From NCBI GenBank assembly GCA_001314905.1, contig LJZT01000012.1, positions 1 through 64,000 of the forward strand: a stretch of DNA of 64,000 nt, read 5' to 3'. The notes under the pieces are model-generated. The model was not told the origin of the DNA, made no database searches, and saw only the letters and a list, made by a program, of their open reading frames with translations. This document shows positions 47,300 through 55,964 of this stretch, piece by piece; position 1 is the first letter of the stretch; the number at the start of each line of letters is the position of its first letter. The position numbers and the translations under genes are program-made. This DNA is from Phormidium sp. OSCR (lineage in GTDB: Bacteria > Cyanobacteriota > Cyanobacteriia > Cyanobacteriales > Geitlerinemataceae).

Positions 47300-49309
47300 T
47301 CAGAAGTTTTGTGATTGAGGTGGCAAGACTTCAAAAATAATAGTTTCTTCTTGATTTTTGTCAAACCGGAACCGTTCTCTTAACTGTAGTCCAGGACTTT
47401 GACAGATCTCCCCAACGCAAAGGACGTAGTCTAGGGGGGGTGATGTTTTTGCGATCGCCTCTTCGAGAGTTGCAAACTTTTCAACTGGTTCACTCCGCTG
47501 CTCTAAGTCATCCATACAGATCGATTCAAATTCAACCTGAGGTATATGCAAAAAGTAGTAATGCAATCGAGTTAGATTTTGGCTAAAAAAGCCTACTCGA
47601 CTTCCTTCTGGGAAAAACTCTGCGAGAGTTTTTAGTCGTTCATCGCCATAAAACTGGTTGGGGGAATAGAGGCGATCGCGTCCCCAATCACTTTGCACCC
47701 AATAACTATCTCGAATACTTAGTTTTCGAGGATCATGGCTATTTAAAACTGGCAAATCTTGCTCATACAAACAAACATAAAAAAGAATCAAAATAGAAGC
47801 AAGTGATGTTCCCAAAAACAAGAACTTTTTGCCCCTCCTGTTAATTGTGAGCCTATCAAAAAAATTAGACACACAAGGTCCAGAGCAAGCAAAGAAAACG
47901 ACGAGCATCCTAATCTTATAGGCTGACCAAGCCGATGACATACAGAAGATGAATAAAAATGAGATTAATGTTAAGGCTACATTGCGGGGAAATGTTGGTC
48001 GAGTTCGAAGACTCACGAGAATGGCTGGAATGATAACAAGCAAACCAAATGGACCAAATCCACCATGAGACTGATGAGTCCTCCAAATCATAGAGAAGGG
48101 TAGTTTACTTTGTAATGCTGCATCACCAACAATGGGATAAACAATACTATCATAAACAGATTGCAACGCATTTACAACTGAAAAATCTGCGCCTTTCTCA
48201 AGTATAATATGAGTGATATTTAGGAAATCAATAAATTGAAACAAAAAACGGAATAAATTGGCAATTCCGCCCAAAAGACCATCTTGGTTTTTATGAAAGG
48301 CAACAAATCCCGTCGGCCCGGCCCAACTTCCCCAAACGATATGATTATGAATAAACAGCCATAATTGAGACAGTACAAGAATAGGGATTAAGCCGACTAA
48401 CCACCAGTACCAAGATTGTCGAATTTGATCCATCCAGATTCTGATTCCATAGTTCCTCAATACCGATAATCCGAAAAAAATAGTAAACGGCAATAAAAAA
48501 GCCAAAAATGTTGTTTTTGCCGAGAGTCCAAACATCAATCCAAGAATCACTAAAAATAAATTACGGGATGTGGGTTTATCCATGAGTCGACTCACGGCTA
48601 GCAAGCAAAACATCGCCGCAGAAGCTGTAAATATGTTATTTTTAGCAATCCAAGATTGAAGGAAAAACTGGGGTAATCCTGCAATAATCAGACAAACTGC
48701 AAGAGAACCGTTTTCCGACAAATATTTTCTGGATAATGCATAATTTCCAAAAAGAATAGAAAGATAAGCCAAAAAAGAAAACATACCAACACCTATGTCG
48801 GTATCAAACCGTAAAAATAGATGAGGGAGAATATCAGAGCCAACAGGAAAGATGGCGTTGTGCATCTTACACACCTTGTCCAGAAGCAGGCTGTTATGAT
48901 GTTGAAATATAAAAACCCTGGGCAAATGATAGACCAAAACATCCAAGGATTCTTGGGGTGCAATAAATCCTTTGACACCAGCATAGAGGATAGGAACTGC
49001 TGAGACGCTAATCAGGAGCAGGTGTCGCCGATAAAACAAGCCGAAGCTCCGTAATACTTGTTGTACAAAACCATAATTTTTGTAAGTTTTGACAAGAATC
49101 CAAATAGCCAGCAGGATTTCGATCGCAAAAGACAGGTGAGGGCGACCAACTAAAAAAGAGACTTGAAAAATAAATGATAAGAGAATTAATGCCAAGCCAA
49201 GCCCCAAAGATAAAGACTCTGACAAGCGTCGTTCTCGATGATGTAAGAGTAAAAATCCTCCCCAACAAAACAGCAACAGTTCCACAAGGGAGGCAAGACT
49301 ATATAACAT
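47300..49309 (-). CDS. GT-C type membrane glycosyltransferase-like protein 2
   Basis: A 669-residue paralogue of the gene at 43624-45624: identical blocks recur throughout (for example FPVGSDILPH, RFDTDIGVGMFSFLAYL against RFNTDIGGGFFSFLAYL, WGRDRLY, and LDYVLCVGE near the C-terminus). About 12 membrane helices and a C-terminal soluble domain are predicted by eye. The two copies differ at most third positions, so the duplication is not recent. It lies upstream of the sulfatase on the same strand. An envelope glycan-building function is inferred. Confidence 0.75.
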   Translation of the reverse strand: MLYSLASLVELLLFCWGGFLLLHHRERRLSESLSLGLGLALILLSFIFQVSFLVGRPHLSFAIEILLAIWILVKTYKNYGFVQQVLRSFGLFYRRHLLLISVSAVPILYAGVKGFIAPQESLDVLVYHLPRVFIFQHHNSLLLDKVCKMHNAIFPVGSDILPHLFLRFDTDIGVGMFSFLAYLSILFGNYALSRKYLSENGSLAVCLIIAGLPQFFLQSWIAKNNIFTASAAMFCLLAVSRLMDKPTSRNLFLVILGLMFGLSAKTTFLAFLLPFTIFFGLSVLRNYGIRIWMDQIRQSWYWWLVGLIPILVLSQLWLFIHNHIVWGSWAGPTGFVAFHKNQDGLLGGIANLFRFLFQFIDFLNITHIILEKGADFSVVNALQSVYDSIVYPIVGDAALQSKLPFSMIWRTHQSHGGFGPFGLLVIIPAILVSLRTRPTFPRNVALTLISFLFIFCMSSAWSAYKIRMLVVFFACSGPCVSNFFDRLTINRRGKKFLFLGTSLASILILFYVCLYEQDLPVLNSHDPRKLSIRDSYWVQSDWGRDRLYSPNQFYGDERLKTLAEFFPEGSRVGFFSQNLTRLHYYFLHIPQVEFESICMDDLEQRSEPVEKFATLEEAIAKTSPPLDYVLCVGEICQSPGLQLRERFRFDKNQEETIIFEVLPPQSQNF

Positions 49310-49407
49310 TGTTATTACTCCAGGTGATCACTCCAGCATGACTTGAAACTAGAGAGTGTTCCGGACCGATCGCCCTTCAACGCTCGGCCCGAAAGAATTA
49401 CAGAACG

Positions 49408-49635
49408 TTACTCAGGAGTGTTTTGCAAATCAGGGCGTTCCTCATCCACGATCGCCCCCTCAACGGGACAAACTTGCAGACAAATCCCGCAATCGATACA
49501 AGTCGCAAAGTCAATCCAGTACCAGGCGGTTCCCTTCTTGTTCTTACCCGGTCCTTCATGGATACAAGCCACGGGACAGGCTTCAACACAATCAGCAACG
49601 CCTTCGCAGGTATTGGTGAGAATCGTATGAGACAT
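49408..49635 (-). CDS. Ferredoxin with two Fe-S clusters
   Basis: A 75-residue bacterial-type ferredoxin. The second cluster motif is canonical, CIDCGICLQVCP; the first is CEGVADCVEACP, with a five-residue gap that suits a [3Fe-4S] or altered [4Fe-4S] cluster. The insert between them, GPGKNKKGTAWYW, and the N-terminus MSHTIL match the cyanobacterial small ferredoxin type (ssr3184-like). No enzyme gene is adjacent to name a partner. It sits alone on the minus strand ahead of queC on the plus strand. Confidence 0.93.
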   Translation of the reverse strand: MSHTILTNTCEGVADCVEACPVACIHEGPGKNKKGTAWYWIDFATCIDCGICLQVCPVEGAIVDEERPDLQNTPE

Positions 49636-49870
49636 CAGGTTCTCCTTAACTCGGTATCAACAACCCGATGCTGAGATGGGTTAGATAGCATCGGTCTCCT
49701 CATGTCATGGTTAATTCATGGTCAATGGGAGCTAGTTCCCATTGTGACGGATTGCGAGTCGTCGTGCTTGCGGTGACTTACGTCAGAGTGATCCAGAGAG
49801 TGATCCAGTTAGAGGGGTCTCCATTGGTATCGTGAAGATAGTCAAGATTATGCCTCTCAACCCTAACCCT

Positions 49871-50554
49871 ATGGCTAAAACTGCGATCGTTCTCCTCTCA
49901 GGCGGCTTAGACTCCTCCACCGTACTCTATCAAGCCCAAGCCGACGGCTACACCTGCCACGCCATCTCCTTTGACTACCAACAGCGACATCGCCGGGAAC
50001 TCCAAGCCGCACGGGATATCGCCCAAGCCGCCGGAGTCGTCAACCATCAGGTGGTGCAATTCGACCTCAGCCAATGGGGAGGGTCTGCCCTGACCGATGT
50101 TAGCCTAGACTTACCCGGCGATCGCAGCCTCGCGCAGATGGCCCAAGACATCCCCATCACCTACGTTCCCGCCCGCAACACCATCTTTCTCAGCTTCGCC
50201 CTCGCCCTAGCCGAAGTCCAACAAGCCGAACGCATCTACATCGGCGTCAACGCCCTCGACTATTCCGGCTACCCCGACTGTCGCCCCGACTATATCCAAG
50301 CCATGCAAGAAGCCTTCCGCCTGGGAACCAAACAAGGGCGAGAAGGAACCCCCATCATTATTCAAACCCCCCTCATCAACCTTAAAAAAACCGAAATCAT
50401 CCAACTGGGGAACCAATTGGGCGTTCCCTGGGAGAAAACTTGGTCCTGCTACGCCGGGGGAGACCTGGCCTGTGGTGTCTGTGACTCCTGCAAACTGCGA
50501 CGGGCCGCCTTTGACAGCCTTAACCTCACCGATCCCATTCCCTACGCCCAATAA
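49871..50554 (+). CDS. queC: 7-cyano-7-deazaguanine synthase
   Basis: A 227-residue PP-loop ATPase that converts 7-carboxy-7-deazaguanine to preQ0, the precursor of queuosine in tRNA (and of deazaguanine DNA marks in some bacteria). The PP-loop SGGLDSST is near residue 10, and the zinc Cys4 is CYAGGDLACGVCDSC near the end. The start is set at the ATG at 49871 by comparison with the family (MAKTAIVLL); ATG 49850 and GTG 49832 are alternatives without ribosome sites. No preQ1 riboswitch was recognised upstream and no other queuosine gene is in the window. Confidence 0.95.
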   Translation: MAKTAIVLLSGGLDSSTVLYQAQADGYTCHAISFDYQQRHRRELQAARDIAQAAGVVNHQVVQFDLSQWGGSALTDVSLDLPGDRSLAQMAQDIPITYVPARNTIFLSFALALAEVQQAERIYIGVNALDYSGYPDCRPDYIQAMQEAFRLGTKQGREGTPIIIQTPLINLKKTEIIQLGNQLGVPWEKTWSCYAGGDLACGVCDSCKLRRAAFDSLNLTDPIPYAQ

Positions 50555-50682
50555 AGTCCCAATACTCTCCAAGAACCTCAAGGGGGCGATCGCTTTCTCA
50601 AAGTTTCTTTACAATTGAACTTAGAGCGCTCATATCATCGCCCATCTCACTCAGCCCATCTCACTCAGGAGGATCTCATCTC

Positions 50683-52107
50683 ATGGTCGAACAAACGCGA
50701 CAAAACTGGGACTTCCGACGATTCCTCGATACCCTAGGTTTTTTCGGAGAAATCCCCTTCATCGGCAGTTTCACCTGGCTGCAAAAATTACTCGGTATGA
50801 AAGACGACGCCATCTTAGATAGCCCCAACAGCCCCGGAGTTGTTCTCGTCGCCGGCGCCACCGGAGGCGTAGGTAAACGAGTCGTACAACGACTGCACCA
50901 ACAGGGGATTCCCGTGCGGGGCCTCGTCCGCAACGCCCAACGAGGGCGAGAACTCCTCGGAGATGAGGTCGATCTCGTCGAAGCCGATATCACCCTGCCC
51001 GAAACCCTCACCCCGAAAGTCTTTGAGAACATTCGCGCCGTCATTTGCTGCACCGGAACCCGCGTGCAACCCGTCGAAGGCGATACCCCCAGCCGCGAGA
51101 AATACTATCAAGGGGTGAAATTCTATCTCCCCGAAGTCGCCGAGACTCCAGAATATATTGAGTATCAGGGGGTGAAAAACCTCGTCAACGCCGCAAAACC
51201 CTATCTAAAACAGCGGCAAAACGAAAAAATGATATTTGACTTCAGACAGCCCATGCCCAACTTCAACAGCCTCTGGGGAGCCGTTGATGACGTGGTTATG
51301 GGCGGTGTCAGCGAAAGTGGCATTCGTCAAATTTCCGGTGCGGCCCTGTTTGAGGGCAACGTCTCAACAGCGAACTCCGGGGGCTTTGCCTCCGTGCGGA
51401 CACGTCCGTTGGACCAACCCTTGGACTTATCGGATTATGAGGGCATTGAGTTGCGAGTTCGCGGCGATGGCAACCGCTATAAATTTATCCTACGGGGCGA
51501 CGATCGCTGGGATGGTATTAGTTACTGTTATTCCTTCGATACGGTCTATAACATCTGGATGACCGTGCGGATTCCCTTTGCGGAGTTAATCCCCAACTTC
51601 CGCACCAAAACCATCGAAACAGCAGAACCCTTCCCCGCCGCCACTGTTACCGCGTTTCAACTGATGTTGAGTAAATTTGAGTATGACGGCGAACTCAACC
51701 CCACCTTTTCAGCGGGAGGCTTCCGTTTAGAACTTGAAACCATGAAAGCCTACGGAGGGCCACCGTTGCCGCAATTTATCATGATCAGTTCTGCCGGGGT
51801 GACTCGTCCAGGGAAACCGGGCCTAAACCTAGAAGACGAACCCCCAGCGGTACGGATGAACGACCAACTCGGGGGCATTCTCACCTGGAAACTGGCCGGA
51901 GAAGACAGTGTGCGCGAGAGTGGCGTTCCCTATACGGTTGTCCGTCCCTGCGCCTTAACGGAGGATGCTGGTGGTAAGGTTTTAGAGCGCGATCGCGGTG
52001 ACACGATTAAAGGCCAATGTTCCCGCAACGACATCGCCCAACTCTGTATCAATCTCCTCAACGCCCCCGAAGACACGAATACAACCTTTGAGGTTAGGGA
52101 GAAATAG
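50683..52107 (+). CDS. NAD(P)-binding protein with inserted CIA30 domain
   Basis: A 474-residue protein of atypical SDR fold. The N-terminal Rossmann part (residues 45-165) has the dinucleotide loop GATGGVGKR, a CIA30 domain is inserted at about 185-360 (NFNSLWGAVDDVVMGGVS and FILRGDDRWDG), and the C-terminal SDR half follows (MISSAGVTRP, then VVRPCALT). CIA30 proteins help assemble respiratory complex I in eukaryotes; cyanobacterial members are conserved and may serve NDH-1 or photosynthetic assembly, but that is inference. CTCAGGAGG lies 11 bases before the ATG. Confidence 0.88.
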   Translation: MVEQTRQNWDFRRFLDTLGFFGEIPFIGSFTWLQKLLGMKDDAILDSPNSPGVVLVAGATGGVGKRVVQRLHQQGIPVRGLVRNAQRGRELLGDEVDLVEADITLPETLTPKVFENIRAVICCTGTRVQPVEGDTPSREKYYQGVKFYLPEVAETPEYIEYQGVKNLVNAAKPYLKQRQNEKMIFDFRQPMPNFNSLWGAVDDVVMGGVSESGIRQISGAALFEGNVSTANSGGFASVRTRPLDQPLDLSDYEGIELRVRGDGNRYKFILRGDDRWDGISYCYSFDTVYNIWMTVRIPFAELIPNFRTKTIETAEPFPAATVTAFQLMLSKFEYDGELNPTFSAGGFRLELETMKAYGGPPLPQFIMISSAGVTRPGKPGLNLEDEPPAVRMNDQLGGILTWKLAGEDSVRESGVPYTVVRPCALTEDAGGKVLERDRGDTIKGQCSRNDIAQLCINLLNAPEDTNTTFEVREK

Positions 52108-52130
52108 GCAAAAGGCAAGAGGGAGGTTCT

Positions 52131-52171
52131 CCCCTGTTCCCTGTTCCCTGTTCCCTGTTCCCTATTCCCTT
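52131..52171. repeat. Heptamer array CCCTGTT, 4 copies plus variants
   Basis: Four CCCTGTT units and a CCCTATT follow the CIA30 gene. Just ahead at 52107-52123, AGGCAAAAGGCAAGAGG is the reverse complement of the CTTGCCT-type unit, so the composite element is rearranged here. Unlike the copies at 1-147 and 18643-18708 it is downstream of a gene and about 150 bases before rpsB. Confidence 0.9.
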
Positions 52172-52315
52172 CTTTCGCCCCCCCCATGCTATCCTAGTCA
52201 GGTTGTCAAAATTTCGCACATTTGGCGTTTCGGGTGTTTCTGACGGGACGAGAGTTCCTCAGAGATCAAACGCTGGATGGAGGAAAAACCCGAAAATACG
52301 GAGATTTCAAGTTTT

Positions 52316-53200
52316 ATGGCAGTTATTACACTGGCTCAACTCCTCGAATGTGGAGTTCACTTTGGACACCAGACCCGTCGCTGGAACCCTCGGATGTCTC
52401 AGTACATCTTTACCGATCGCAACGGGGTTCACATCATCGACCTGGTGCAGACGGCGCAACTGCTCGAAGATGCTTACGACTATTTGCGTTCAGCGGCTGA
52501 AGCGGGCAAAAAATTCCTGTTTGTGGGAACCAAACGCCAAGCTGCTGCGATTATCGCCCAAGAAGCCGATCGCTGCGGGGCTTACTACGTCAACCAACGT
52601 TGGTTGGGGGGAATGCTCACCAACTGGACGACCATTAAAACCCGTGTCGAACGCCTCAAAGAACTCGAGAACCTCGAAGAATCCGGGAACTTAGATCTAC
52701 GTCCCAAGAAAGAAGGGGCCATGTTGCGTCGGGAACTGTTCAAACTGCGCAAGTACCTCGGTGGAATTAAAGGAATGCGTAAAGTTCCCGATATCGTCAT
52801 CTTGGTTGACCAACGTCGCGAATACACCGCCGTTCAGGAATGCCACAAACTCGATCTGCCGATTGTGTCTCTGTTGGATACCAACTGTGATCCTGATGCC
52901 GTCGATGTTCCCATTCCCGCTAACGACGATGCCATCCGATCGATTAAGCTAATATTGGGCAAACTGGCCGACGCGATCTATGAAGGTCGTCATGGTGAAC
53001 TCGATTCTCTGTCTGAGGATGATTATGACGATTACAGCGTCGATGATTTTGAGGACGAGGATTTAGAATCTGATGACGCCTCTGATGATACTTCTGAGGA
53101 GTTCTCAGAGTCTGACTCGGATGACACCGAGAACGAACCTGAGAAAGAGGCTGAACCCGTGGCTCAAACCGCTCAAACAGCCCAGTCTGAGGAAGAATAA
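52316..53200 (+). CDS. rpsB: 30S ribosomal protein S2 with acidic tail
   Basis: A 294-residue S2. Residues 1-225 are the conserved ribosomal fold (start [29 protein letters not shown]). From about residue 228 an Asp/Glu/Ser-rich tail of some 65 residues follows, ending AQSEEE, with hardly any hydrophobic residue. Tails of this kind occur in cyanobacterial S2 but this one is long. The ATG at 52316 is well inside a longer frame starting 52277. A region of 120 bases upstream separates it from the heptamer repeats. The tsf gene follows after 48 bases as in most bacteria. Confidence 0.97.
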   Translation: MAVITLAQLLECGVHFGHQTRRWNPRMSQYIFTDRNGVHIIDLVQTAQLLEDAYDYLRSAAEAGKKFLFVGTKRQAAAIIAQEADRCGAYYVNQRWLGGMLTNWTTIKTRVERLKELENLEESGNLDLRPKKEGAMLRRELFKLRKYLGGIKGMRKVPDIVILVDQRREYTAVQECHKLDLPIVSLLDTNCDPDAVDVPIPANDDAIRSIKLILGKLADAIYEGRHGELDSLSEDDYDDYSVDDFEDEDLESDDASDDTSEEFSESDSDDTENEPEKEAEPVAQTAQTAQSEEE

Positions 53201-53248
53201 GCAGCTTCCCTTGTACGTGTAGCATAAACGACAGAAACAGAAGCAATC

Positions 53249-53914
53249 ATGGCGCAAATTTCAGCAAAAGACGTTAAGGAACTGCGCGATAAGACGGGCG
53301 CAGGGATGATGGACTGCAAAAAGGCTCTCAGCGAGAGTGGCGGCGATTCCGAGAAAGCCATTGAGTGGCTTCGTCAAAAAGGGATGGCTTCCGCGAACAA
53401 AAAAGAGGGCCGTGTTGCAGCCGAAGGGCTAGTCGGAAGCTACATCCACACCGGTGGACGCGTGGGCGTTCTGATTGAAATCAACTGTGAAACGGACTTT
53501 GTGGCTCGTCGCGAGGAGTTTCAAGACCTCGTGCGCAACATTGCCATGCAAGTCGCAGCCTGTCCCAATGTGGAGTATGTCCGGGTTGAGGACATCCCCG
53601 AGGAAATCGCCGAGAAGGAGAAATCCATCGAAATGGGGCGCGATGACTTAGCTGGGAAGCCGGAAAACATTCGCGAGAAAATCGTTGAAGGTCGGATTGG
53701 CAAACGGCTCAAGGAATTGGCCCTATTAGAACAACCCTATATCCGGGATACCAACATCACCGTCGATGAACTGGTAAAACAAATGGTGGCTCAGTTGGGT
53801 GAAAACATCCGCGTGCGTCGTTTTGTGCGCTTTGTTCTCGGTGAAGGTATCGAGAAAGAAGAGAGCGATTTCGCCGCTGAAGTGGCCGCTCAAGCCAATG
53901 TGAGCAAAAACTAA
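53249..53914 (+). CDS. tsf: Elongation factor Ts
   Basis: A 221-residue EF-Ts, the nucleotide-exchange factor for EF-Tu. The start ([27 protein letters not shown]) and the core TDFVAR motif are canonical. Length is as expected for the short bacterial and chloroplast type. It lies 48 bases after rpsB, forming the usual rpsB-tsf operon. A strong terminator hairpin follows at 53933-53970. Confidence 0.98.
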   Translation: MAQISAKDVKELRDKTGAGMMDCKKALSESGGDSEKAIEWLRQKGMASANKKEGRVAAEGLVGSYIHTGGRVGVLIEINCETDFVARREEFQDLVRNIAMQVAACPNVEYVRVEDIPEEIAEKEKSIEMGRDDLAGKPENIREKIVEGRIGKRLKELALLEQPYIRDTNITVDELVKQMVAQLGENIRVRRFVRFVLGEGIEKEESDFAAEVAAQANVSKN

Positions 53915-53932
53915 CCCATTCGGCTAATGTAT

Positions 53933-53970
53933 GAGGGTTCAGGAGACGTGTGTCTGAACCCTCTTGTTTC
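53933..53970 (+). terminator. Rho-independent terminator after tsf
   Basis: GAGGGTTCAG (53933-53942) pairs perfectly with CTGAACCCTC (53954-53963) around an 11-base loop and is followed by TTGTTT. It closes the rpsB-tsf operon. It overlaps the 5' end of a longer frame of the next gene, which supports a start at 54005 for that gene. Confidence 0.85.
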
Positions 53971-54004
53971 GGCGGGATGGCTAGATCACGGGGGAGATGA
54001 TGAG

Positions 54005-55075
54005 ATGACTGGATCAACGGAGCGACTCTATCAGACGTTGGAGCGTTTAAAGGGTGAGTTGTCGCAACTTTCAGAGACGTTTGAGGACACCTACCGCGAA
54101 TACATCACGGCCTTAGCCAATGCGGTGCAGCATCAACTGATCTTGGCAACCTATCACTTGTGTACTCAAGGTTATCCTGAGGCGTTCTTATCTTTGTCAT
54201 TTTCTCAGCGACAGGCGTTGCAACTCAAGATTCGTCAGTTGGCGAAACAGGTTGAACCCTCGATGTTGCAATCGTTTTATCGCTGCACGGCTGAGGTGAT
54301 GCAGGAGGCTCGTGCAGCGACAACCCCTTCGCCCTCGCCGTCAGCCGCTTCGACGACGTCAACGACTGAGAAGGATGATGAGGATGAGGATGAGGATGAG
54401 GAGTTCGGGAGCATCAGTGAGAGTGATCAGGTGGCGTTGGAGGCTTTTGCTGAGGAGTTCGAGTTACCGGATGATTTATTTAGTCGTGTTAGTCTGCAAC
54501 GTTTGTCGGTGGGGGACGATGATGAGGCTCCCTTTATGGAAACGGAGACTCCCAAGGCGTTGGGGCCGGAGTTATTTGATTTGGAGGATGGGGAGAATTT
54601 ACCCTCTCTGTCTGACTATGATCCGATGAGTCCTGAACTGATCGCCAGTTGGCAACGTACGGTAGAACAGGGTGCGTTGCGGGTGTTGTCTCAGTTATCA
54701 CAGCGAGTGAACCGTCTGTTGCAAAGTCGGGGAATTTTGCCCGCAACGGTTCCGCCGAAGTTGGTTCAGGCGGCGACTCAGGTGGATGCGACGGCGGATA
54801 CGTCGAGCAATGTGCCGAATTTGTTGAAGTTATTGGTGGAAACGGAGTCGGGGGATGAGTCGCGATCGCAGGTGGCCGAGTTGTTGGCGGTTCGCCTGCG
54901 TCTGTCGGATATTGAGTTTGCGGACCCGACTCTCAAGACTTGGCGCGATCGCCTCCGCAAGTTATCGTCGCAATTGGTCACTCTTGGGCGCAACTATCAG
55001 GAAAAACAACGACAACGGGCCGTGATTGAGGCCGAATCGGCCTGGCGATCAAGTTGGTTTGAGGAGGAGGATTAG
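54005..55075 (+). CDS. Unknown cyanobacterial protein with acidic linker
   Basis: A 356-residue protein. Residues 1-95 are helical (LYQTLERLKGELSQLSETFEDTYREYITALANAV), a Ser/Thr/Pro and Asp/Glu run follows near 110-135 (DDEDEDEDEE), and the C-terminal part is helical again. The start is placed at ATG 54005, because the longer frame begins inside the tsf terminator. No family name is known to me, though the N-terminal helix pattern is of a kind I associate with conserved cyanobacterial proteins. Position after rpsB-tsf may be accidental. Confidence 0.65.
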   Translation: MTGSTERLYQTLERLKGELSQLSETFEDTYREYITALANAVQHQLILATYHLCTQGYPEAFLSLSFSQRQALQLKIRQLAKQVEPSMLQSFYRCTAEVMQEARAATTPSPSPSAASTTSTTEKDDEDEDEDEEFGSISESDQVALEAFAEEFELPDDLFSRVSLQRLSVGDDDEAPFMETETPKALGPELFDLEDGENLPSLSDYDPMSPELIASWQRTVEQGALRVLSQLSQRVNRLLQSRGILPATVPPKLVQAATQVDATADTSSNVPNLLKLLVETESGDESRSQVAELLAVRLRLSDIEFADPTLKTWRDRLRKLSSQLVTLGRNYQEKQRQRAVIEAESAWRSSWFEEED

Positions 55076-55082
55076 CGGCGAT

Positions 55083-55445
55083 TTAGGAGTCTAGGGGGCG
55101 GGTAATCTCAATGGTAATACGGCCGCCAAAGTCAGGAATCGGGGCGGCGGGTTTGCTGAGGCGGACTCGTACTTGCTCGACTTTCTCTAGGTTTAACATG
55201 GCGTCGGCGATCGCCCCGGCCAGTCGCTCCACGAGAGCAAATTTCTCGGTTTTGATAATGTCTTTGACTTGGGCGATCGCCTGGCGATAGTCTAAGGTGT
55301 CCTCAATGGCATCACTGTGGGTCGCCGATGCTAAGTCTAGCCAGAGCGTTAAATCCACTTCAAACCACTGGCCTAAAACTTGTTCCTCGGGGAGAAACCC
55401 GGTGTACCCATAACAACGAATTTGTGAAAGTTCAATACAATCCAT
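55083..55445 (-). CDS. folB: Dihydroneopterin aldolase
   Basis: A 120-residue enzyme of folate synthesis that cleaves 7,8-dihydroneopterin. The N-terminal CYGYTGFLPEEQVLGQ region carries the typical strand-turn; the conserved Glu in that loop, the VDLTLW strand, the DTLDYRQ stretch and the Lys in RLSKPAAPIP near 100 match the family. It converges with the previous gene. Only this pathway member is present in the window. Confidence 0.93.
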   Translation of the reverse strand: MDCIELSQIRCYGYTGFLPEEQVLGQWFEVDLTLWLDLASATHSDAIEDTLDYRQAIAQVKDIIKTEKFALVERLAGAIADAMLNLEKVEQVRVRLSKPAAPIPDFGGRITIEITRPLDS

Positions 55446-55485
55446 GACCGCATTTTTTATCTTGACAATTTAACATTAAAATGCT

Positions 55486-55881
55486 CTATTTAGCTGCATC
55501 GGCCGCCATGGTTTCTTCCACGGCTGGACTAGCTTTACTAATGGCTTGTAGCAATAAGTAATTTAACACAGTTCGCACAGCAATAATCGCCGCCAAACGG
55601 GCAATATCATCCCAACGACTAGAAATCATCGTTTTAAGAATGGTTGCCCCAATCAAGAAACTCAGAGCCAAAGAAAACGAATATCCCATCACCAAACGAC
55701 CCCGTTGAAATGCCTCAGTGGTTTGTGGCCGAAACAGAGCATCTTTGAGATAAATAACCAGAGCGCGAGTCACGCCAATGGCAATTACAAATAAGGCCAA
55801 CAGTTGACAAAACCCCGTTAAAATTCCATTGAGGGCAATCACAAATCCAGACAGTTCTGCCTCAATCCCATCTAAGAGCAT
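55486..55881 (-). CDS. DUF1622 membrane protein
   Basis: A 131-residue protein with three membrane helices (about 12-38, 62-82, 93-112) and the pattern RGRLVMGYSFSLALSFLIGATILKTM, typical of DUF1622. Function is not established. It is followed downstream by folB and preceded by the cyclase gene on the same strand. Confidence 0.85.
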   Translation of the reverse strand: MLLDGIEAELSGFVIALNGILTGFCQLLALFVIAIGVTRALVIYLKDALFRPQTTEAFQRGRLVMGYSFSLALSFLIGATILKTMISSRWDDIARLAAIIAVRTVLNYLLLQAISKASPAVEETMAADAAK

Positions 55882-55964
55882 TTTCTAAGTTCCATTCGTC
55901 ATAATTCCTTGCGGCTTGAGTCAACGTGAGACAGCTTCAAATCGCGGCATTTCCCGCACGGGTA

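Noticed and set aside
43624-49309. Recent tandem duplication by transposition
   Set aside because: The two membrane proteins differ too much and no terminal repeats or transposase flank them.
49636-49870. preQ1 riboswitch before queC
   Set aside because: No aptamer-like pairing or conserved preQ1 core could be found in the leader.
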